10,777 nucleotides of DNA, taken from positions 1 to 10,777 of the forward strand of contig DWYE01000100.1 in assembly GCA_019118845.1 (NCBI GenBank), written 5' to 3'. Positions 6,509-10,777 of the stretch are shown piece after piece; the stretch's first letter is position 1; each line of letters starts with the position of its first letter. The notes under the pieces are model-generated. The model was not told where the DNA came from. It made no database searches and saw only the letters and a list, made by a program, of their open reading frames with translations. A program made the position numbers and the translations under genes. The DNA comes from Anaeromassilibacillus stercoravium. Its GTDB lineage: Bacteria; Bacillota; Clostridia; Oscillospirales; Acutalibacteraceae.

Positions 6509-7588
6509 ATGAAAACATATCAGGTTGGAATCATCGGAGCAACCGGCATGGTAGGCCAACGGTTTGCAACGCTCTTGGAAAATCATCCCTGGTTTCACGT
6601 CAAAGCGCTCGCTGCGAGCGGCCGGTCCGCCGGCAAAACCTATGAGGAGGCTGTGGGAGACCGCTGGGCCATGAGCACGCCCATGCCGGAATCCATGAAA
6701 AACATGGTCATCCTCGACGCCACCGCCGACGTGGAAAAGATCGCTTCGATGGTAGACTTTGTCTTCTGCGCGGTCAACATGAAGAAAGATGAAATTAAAG
6801 CGCTGGAAGAGGCCTATGCAAAGGCGGAATGCCCGGTCATGTCCAACAACAGCGCGCATCGCGGGACGCCGGATGTCCCGATGATCATCCCGGAAATCAA
6901 TGCGGACCACGCCGCTGTGATCGACGCACAGCGCAAGCGCCTTGGAACAAAGCGCGGCTTTATTTCCGTCAAATCCAACTGCTCGCTGCAGAGCTACGTC
7001 CCGGCAATCCATCCGCTGATGGACCTCAACGTTACAAATGTGCTCGCCTGCACCTACCAGGCCATCTCCGGCGCTGGAAAAACCTTCAAGACCTGGCCGG
7101 AAAGCCTCGACAATGTCATCCCCTACATCGGCGGCGAAGAGGAAAAGTCCGAGCAGGAACCCCTCAAGATCTGGGGCCATGTGGAGGACGGCAAGATCGT
7201 AAACGCCACCTCCCCGTGCATCACCTCGCAGTGCCTGCGCGTACCGGTCTCCGACGGCCACACCGCAGCGGTGTTTGTCTCCTATGAGAAGAAGATCGAA
7301 CTCGAGGAAATCATCCATCGTTGGGAAACGTACAAGGGCGTTCCCCAGGAGCTCCAGCTGCCGAGCGCACCCAAGCAGTTCCTGCACTACTTCCGCGAGG
7401 ACGACCGCCCGCAGTCCCGCCTGGACCGCAACCTGGAGAACGGCATGGCGGTCTCCATCGGCCGTCTGCGTCCGGATACGCAGTATGACATCAAGTTTGT
7501 CTGTCTCTCCCACAATACCCTGCGCGGCGCGGCGGGCGGCGCGGTCCTGATGGCGGAGCTGCTCTGCGCAAAGGGATATTTGGACTGA
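6509..7588 (+). CDS. asd: Aspartate-semialdehyde dehydrogenase (archaeal/fungal-type)
   Basis: Reduces L-aspartyl-4-phosphate to L-aspartate-4-semialdehyde with NADPH, the branch point to lysine/diaminopimelate and to threonine/methionine. It has 359 residues. The Rossmann motif GATGMVG is at 10-16, the catalytic cysteine is Cys158 in KSNCSLQ, and the acid-base histidine is His251 in VPVSDGHTAAVFV. The wording around the active site, with SNNSAHRG and YQAISGAGK, belongs to the archaeal/fungal subclass rather than the E. coli Asd subclass. The start ATG has AGGAGG (6494-6499) nine bases upstream. It is the first gene of the riboswitch-controlled operon, 60 bases before dapA. The gene appears intact. 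Confidence 0.96.
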   Translation: MKTYQVGIIGATGMVGQRFATLLENHPWFHVKALAASGRSAGKTYEEAVGDRWAMSTPMPESMKNMVILDATADVEKIASMVDFVFCAVNMKKDEIKALEEAYAKAECPVMSNNSAHRGTPDVPMIIPEINADHAAVIDAQRKRLGTKRGFISVKSNCSLQSYVPAIHPLMDLNVTNVLACTYQAISGAGKTFKTWPESLDNVIPYIGGEEEKSEQEPLKIWGHVEDGKIVNATSPCITSQCLRVPVSDGHTAAVFVSYEKKIELEEIIHRWETYKGVPQELQLPSAPKQFLHYFREDDRPQSRLDRNLENGMAVSIGRLRPDTQYDIKFVCLSHNTLRGAAGGAVLMAELLCAKGYLD

Positions 7589-7648
7589 TCCAAAGGAACA
7601 CCGATACATGTAATTCCCATTTCTGAATCATGAATTGGAGGCCCTATT

Positions 7649-8536
7649 ATGAAGAAACTCGTCTATACCGGTTCCGGCGTGGCGCTGGTCACGCCCATGC
7701 ACAAGGACGGCTCCATCAATTATGAAAAATTTGGGGAGCTGATCGAATTCCAGATTAGCCACGGCACCGACGCCATCATCGCCTGCGCAACGACCGGCGA
7801 ATCCCCTGTCCTGAACCACGAGGAACACTGCAAAGCGCTGGAATACGTGATCCAAAAGGTAAATAAGCGCGTCCCAGTCATCGCCAGCACGGGCAGCAAC
7901 GATACCGCCTATGCTGTACAGCTCTCCCAGGAGGCGGAGCGTATGGGCGCGGACGCTCTTCTCTCGGTAACCCCCTATTACAACAAGACTTCCCAGGCGG
8001 GTCTCGTTCGCCATTATACATACATCGCAGACCGTGTGAACCTGCCGATCATCGTGTACAACGTGCCCTCCCGCACCGGATGCAATATCAAACCGGAGAC
8101 GTATTTGGAACTCTCCAAACATCCAAATCTGAATGCGGTCAAAGAGGCCAACGGGGACATTTCTTCGGTGGCCAAGACGATCGCTCTCTGCGGGGACGAT
8201 TTCTATGTCTATTCCGGCAACGATGATCAGACCCTCCCGATGCTCGCATTGGGCGGCAAAGGTGTGATCTCCGTGTTTGCCAATGTTTTGCCGCAGGAGA
8301 TGCACGACCTCTGTGCATCGTTCCTTTCCGGAGATGCGGCGAAGAGCCGCGAGCTGACGCTCAAATATGTGGAATTGATGAACGCGCTCTTCATGGACGT
8401 CAACCCGATCCCGGTCAAAGCCGCTATGAACGAGATGGGCTTTGATGTGGGCGACTGCCGTTTGCCTCTGACCACCATGAGCGAGGCGGCGCTCAATCAG
8501 CTCCGTGAAGTTCTCAAAAAGTATCAGTTGATCTAA
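7649..8536 (+). CDS. dapA: 4-hydroxy-tetrahydrodipicolinate synthase
   Basis: Condenses pyruvate with aspartate semialdehyde to 4-hydroxy-tetrahydrodipicolinate, the first committed step to lysine and diaminopimelate. Its 295 residues fit the usual 290-300 TIM-barrel length. The Schiff-base lysine is Lys165 in NAVKEANGD, the catalytic tyrosine is Tyr137 in IVYNVPSRTG, and the ATTGES loop (47-52) supplies the proton-relay threonine. The start ATG follows GGAGG with normal spacing. It is the second gene of the operon, using the product of asd and supplying dapB, which begins 28 bases after its stop. Many Gram-positive DapA enzymes resist lysine feedback, which would leave control to the riboswitch; whether that holds here is not visible. 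Confidence 0.97.
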   Translation: MKKLVYTGSGVALVTPMHKDGSINYEKFGELIEFQISHGTDAIIACATTGESPVLNHEEHCKALEYVIQKVNKRVPVIASTGSNDTAYAVQLSQEAERMGADALLSVTPYYNKTSQAGLVRHYTYIADRVNLPIIVYNVPSRTGCNIKPETYLELSKHPNLNAVKEANGDISSVAKTIALCGDDFYVYSGNDDQTLPMLALGGKGVISVFANVLPQEMHDLCASFLSGDAAKSRELTLKYVELMNALFMDVNPIPVKAAMNEMGFDVGDCRLPLTTMSEAALNQLREVLKKYQLI

Positions 8537-8564
8537 GAAACCATTACCATTCGGAGGACGTAAA

Positions 8565-9317
8565 ATGACAAGGATTCTTCTCTGCGGATGCAACGGCAAA
8601 ATGGGCCGTGTCATCGCCGCATGTGTGAAAGAACGGGAAGACTGCAAAATTGTCGCTGGAATTGACATTCACACCGATCCCTTTGGGGATTTTCCCGTCT
8701 ATGCCTCCCCTTCCGAGGTGCAAGAGGAAGCGGACGTTGTGATTGATTTCTCCCATCCGGCGCTGCTCTCTCCCCTATTGCAGTTTGGTTTAGAACATAA
8801 GCTTCCCCTGGTGCTCTGTACCACGGGATATAACCACGATCAGGTCAATGCGCTAAAGCAGGCCTCGCACAAGATTCCGGTGTTTTATTCCGGCAATATG
8901 AGCTTGGGGATCAACCTGCTGATTGGACTCTCCAAGAAAGCGGCACAGGTTTTGGGCGAAGATTTTGACATTGAGATTATCGAAAAGCATCACAACCAGA
9001 AAATTGACGCCCCCAGCGGGACCGCGCTCATGATCGCAGACGCGATTTCTTCCGTCGAAGACCGCCAGATGACGTATATGTACGACCGCCATTCCCAGCG
9101 CAAAAAGCGCGATAAGAATGAAATCGGGATGCATTCCGTGCGCGGCGGTACCATCGTCGGCGAGCACGAAGTGATTTTCGCCGGGCCGCATGAGGTCATC
9201 ACCCTTTCCCATTCCGCACAGTCAAAAGAGATTTTTGCCAACGGCTCGATCAACGCAGCGGTATTTCTGGCAAAGCAACCTGCCGGACTGTATGATATGT
9301 CCGACCTATTAAAGTAA
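8565..9317 (+). CDS. dapB: 4-hydroxy-tetrahydrodipicolinate reductase
   Basis: Reduces 4-hydroxy-tetrahydrodipicolinate to tetrahydrodipicolinate with NAD(P)H. Its 250 residues are within the family range, at the shorter end. The N-terminal dinucleotide-binding motif is GCNGKMGR (8-15). The catalytic block EKHHNQKIDAPSGTA carries His142, His143 and Lys146, and VRGGTIVGEHEVIFAG follows as in other DapB proteins. The start ATG is preceded by GGAGG. The next gene starts 14 bases after its stop. Tetrahydrodipicolinate is also an intermediate on the way to dipicolinate precursors in spore formers, which fits the presence of sigG next to the operon but implies no direct link. Confidence 0.97.
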   Translation: MTRILLCGCNGKMGRVIAACVKEREDCKIVAGIDIHTDPFGDFPVYASPSEVQEEADVVIDFSHPALLSPLLQFGLEHKLPLVLCTTGYNHDQVNALKQASHKIPVFYSGNMSLGINLLIGLSKKAAQVLGEDFDIEIIEKHHNQKIDAPSGTALMIADAISSVEDRQMTYMYDRHSQRKKRDKNEIGMHSVRGGTIVGEHEVIFAGPHEVITLSHSAQSKEIFANGSINAAVFLAKQPAGLYDMSDLLK

Positions 9318-9331
9318 AGGGGGATACGATC

Positions 9332-9787
9332 ATGGAACAAACGGTTATTACAACCCTCAGTGACATCACACTGGTCAACCTGCAAAATTGCCCTGTGGCG
9401 CTCAATTCCATCGCCAAGATCTTTCAGAAGATTTCCGACCTGGGTGTGAATGTGGATATGATCTCCCTCGCCCCCTCCCATGGAGCGTATACGACCATTT
9501 CCTTCACCATCGACGACGAGGATCTCGGCAAAATCTTAAAGTTCACCTCCGCCCTGTATGACAACCACGATATCAAAACCATCGTCAGCAGCGGCAATTA
9601 TAAAATCGCAGTACACGATGAACGCATGAAGAACACGCCCGGCGTAGCTGCAAAGGTGTTACAAGCGGCCGCAGAGGTAAATACCGACATTCGCCTCATC
9701 AGCACTTCCGATGTGGAAATCTCCATGTTGGTGACAGCCGCCGACTTTGAACAGACGCTGGAGTCGATCGAAAAGCAGATGGGCTGA
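9332..9787 (+). CDS. Stand-alone tandem ACT-domain protein resembling the aspartokinase regulatory region
   Basis: A 151-residue protein made of two ACT domains (about 11-75 and 90-151). The motifs INNER to aspartokinase regulatory regions are visible: GVNVDMIS followed by TTISFTI in the first, and NTPGVAAKVLQAAAE...IRLISTSDVEISMLV in the second, close to the lysine-sensing C-terminal part of LysC-type aspartokinases. The amino-acid kinase domain is wholly absent, and there is no truncated kinase sequence upstream: dapB ends 14 bases before, and the start has its own AAGGGGG SD. It resembles the separately made beta subunit of Bacillus aspartokinase II, but encoded as its own gene. The likely role, inferred, is a lysine- or threonine-binding regulator of a kinase encoded elsewhere or of an enzyme of this operon. 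It is the last gene before the terminator. Confidence 0.85.
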   Translation: MEQTVITTLSDITLVNLQNCPVALNSIAKIFQKISDLGVNVDMISLAPSHGAYTTISFTIDDEDLGKILKFTSALYDNHDIKTIVSSGNYKIAVHDERMKNTPGVAAKVLQAAAEVNTDIRLISTSDVEISMLVTAADFEQTLESIEKQMG

Positions 9788-9832
9788 AAAGTGCTCGATT
9801 TTTCCATTCTATTTCTATAATGTTTCATCTTT

Positions 9833-9876
9833 GGGGTTCCGCAGGACGATCCTTTTGGTTCGGACTGCGGAACCTC
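9833..9876 (+). terminator. Terminator of the asd-dapA-dapB-ACT operon
   Basis: A 12-bp stem with one G-U pair (GGGGTTCCGCAG 9833-9844 with CTGCGGAACCTC 9865-9876), extended by a CGA/TCG inner pairing, is followed by TTTTGTTTT on the plus strand. On the minus strand no T run follows, so it serves mainly the dap operon; convergent sigG ends 13 bases away and may share the hairpin. Confidence 0.85.
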
Positions 9877-9889
9877 TTTTGTTTTCCGG

Positions 9890-10657
9890 TCAAATATCCC
9901 GTTTGATTTTTCCGAGCGCTCCTTTTTCCAGACGCGATACCTGCGCCTGGCTGATGCCGATCTCCGAAGCGACCTCCATCTGGGTCTTCCCCTGGAAAAA
10001 CCGCATGGATAAAATGCGTTTTTCCCGGTCGCTCAGGTCGCTGATCGCCTCTTTCAGGGCAATTTCATCCAGCCAGTTATTGTCGTCGTTGTTGTCCCCC
10101 ACCTGATCCATCACATAGATGGTGTCCCCTCCATCGGAAAAAACCGGCTCGTACAGGGAAACCGGCTCCACGATGGACTCCAGCGCAAGGACCACATCCT
10201 CCCTTGGGAGATCCAGCTCCTCGGCGATTTCCTCGATGGTCGGCTCCTTGTTGTTTTTCGCGGTCATTTTTTCTTTGACCTGCATCGCCTTATACGCCGT
10301 GTCGCGTAGGGACCGGCTGACACGGATGCTGTTGTTGTCCCGCAGGTATCTGCGGATCTCCCCGATGATCATCGGAACGCCGTAAGTAGAAAACCGTACG
10401 CCCTGGTTCATATCAAAGTGATCGATCGCCTTGATGAGTCCGATACAGCCCACCTGGAAGAGGTCGTCCAAATTCTCCCCGCGGTTTGTAAAACGCTGGA
10501 TGACACTGAGCACCAAGCGCAAATTCCCATTGATTAGCTCTTCGCGCGCCTGCTTGTCCCCTTCCCTGACACGGCGCAGCAATTCCGTCTTTTCTTTTTC
10601 GGTCAAAACTTTGAGCTTTGCGGTATTCACCCCGCAGATATCCACCTTATTGTACAC
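9890..10657 (-). CDS. sigG: Sporulation sigma factor G
   Basis: Late forespore-specific RNA polymerase sigma factor of endospore formers, 255 residues with the start chosen here. It follows Bacillus SigG closely: N-terminal NKVDICGVNTAKL, region 2 with DLFQVGCIGLIKAID (65-79) and PMIIGEIRRYLRDNN (95-109), region 3 around IEEIAEEL (141-148), and region 4.2 helix-turn-helix with TQMEVASEIGISQAQVSRLEK (225-245). An ATG at 10699 is in frame, but I prefer GTG 10657. That start has GGGAGG eight bases upstream, aligns with the family N-terminus, and places the gene downstream of a sigma-F-like promoter. A terminator separates it from the gene upstream, which in this group is often sigE; that gene lies outside the window. 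Confidence 0.95.
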   Translation of the reverse strand: MYNKVDICGVNTAKLKVLTEKEKTELLRRVREGDKQAREELINGNLRLVLSVIQRFTNRGENLDDLFQVGCIGLIKAIDHFDMNQGVRFSTYGVPMIIGEIRRYLRDNNSIRVSRSLRDTAYKAMQVKEKMTAKNNKEPTIEEIAEELDLPREDVVLALESIVEPVSLYEPVFSDGGDTIYVMDQVGDNNDDNNWLDEIALKEAISDLSDREKRILSMRFFQGKTQMEVASEIGISQAQVSRLEKGALGKIKRDI

Positions 10658-10687
10658 AGCGCATTCCTCCCATCCGGCTTTCGCATT

Positions 10688-10717
10688 CATTATTGCCATG
10701 ATCGGATAGGAACATGC
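10688..10717 (-). promoter_or_regulatory. Candidate sigma-F/sigma-G promoter of sigG
   Basis: On the minus strand a -35-like GCATG (10713-10717) is followed by 15 bases and a -10-like GGCAATAATG (10688-10697). The latter fits the sigma-F consensus GGnRAnAnTw except for its last base. Transcription would begin near 10681, about 24 bases before the GTG start. In Bacillus sigG is transcribed by sigma-F and by itself. Confidence 0.5.
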
Positions 10718-10735
10718 ACCAGTAAAAAAGGAAAA

Positions 10736-10765
10736 AGGCGGTGGAACAGCATGTTTCCACCGCCT
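10736..10765 (-). terminator. Terminator of the gene upstream of sigG
   Basis: An 11-bp perfect stem (10736-10746 with 10755-10765) has an eight-base loop. On the minus strand it is followed by TTTTT, CC and TTTTTT, so it ends a leftward transcript coming from beyond the window and isolates sigG as its own unit. Confidence 0.85.
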
Positions 10766-10777
10766 AATAGCAAGGGA

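Noticed and set aside
6488..7609. A 373-codon minus-strand open frame opposite asd
   Set aside because: Lies wholly antisense to a clear asd gene, with no family motifs and no good SD; a by-product of high third-position GC in asd.
7628..8668. A 346-codon minus-strand open frame opposite dapA
   Set aside because: Antisense shadow of dapA running into dapB; its composition (many His, Arg, Asp, Val) is that of a complement frame.

Overview
The window looks like chromosomal DNA from an endospore-forming, low-to-medium GC Firmicute, most likely a clostridial species of the Oscillospiraceae/Ruminococcaceae kind. This is inferred from a near full-length sporulation sigma factor G, strong AGGAGG-type ribosome binding sites, a lysine riboswitch in front of an asd-dapA-dapB operon, and the clostridial type of the ATPase, toxin-antitoxin and large serine recombinase genes. 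No rRNA or tRNA is present, so a species cannot be named.

Layout from left to right. (1) 145-2499 (+): a monocistronic P-type cation ATPase closed by a long hairpin terminator. (2) 2568-4790: an accessory patch holding a decayed open stretch, a toxin-first RelE/ParE-like toxin-antitoxin pair with its own promoter and a probable operator (all on -), an unrecognised 44-codon ORF (-), and a serine recombinase (+) that lacks its catalytic N-terminus and carries a one-base frameshift. (3) 4830-5903 (-): queA, the queuosine tRNA-modification gene, ended by a hairpin shared with the recombinase end. (4) 5985-9876 (+): a lysine-controlled operon made of a sigma-A promoter, lysine riboswitch, attenuator terminator, a 227-nt leader, asd (archaeal/fungal-type), dapA, dapB and a stand-alone two-ACT-domain protein, closed by a terminator. 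(5) 9890-10657 (-): sigG, convergent with the dap operon, with a probable GTG start and a sigma-F-like promoter; the window ends in the terminator of the gene upstream of sigG.

The lysine operon is the functional core. Asd, DapA and DapB perform three successive steps from aspartyl phosphate to tetrahydrodipicolinate, which feeds lysine, the diaminopimelate of peptidoglycan and, in spore formers, dipicolinate. Lysine is sensed at the RNA level by the riboswitch. The ACT protein resembles the regulatory half of aspartokinase, so it may add sensing at the protein level, although no kinase domain is present here.

I found no CRISPR array, intact insertion sequence or phage genes, and nothing I would call a wholly new system. 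The most unusual points are the kinase-less ACT protein in the dap operon, the PKGL (rather than PEGL) motif in the ATPase, the self-contained toxin-first TA control region, and the wrecked recombinase beside it.
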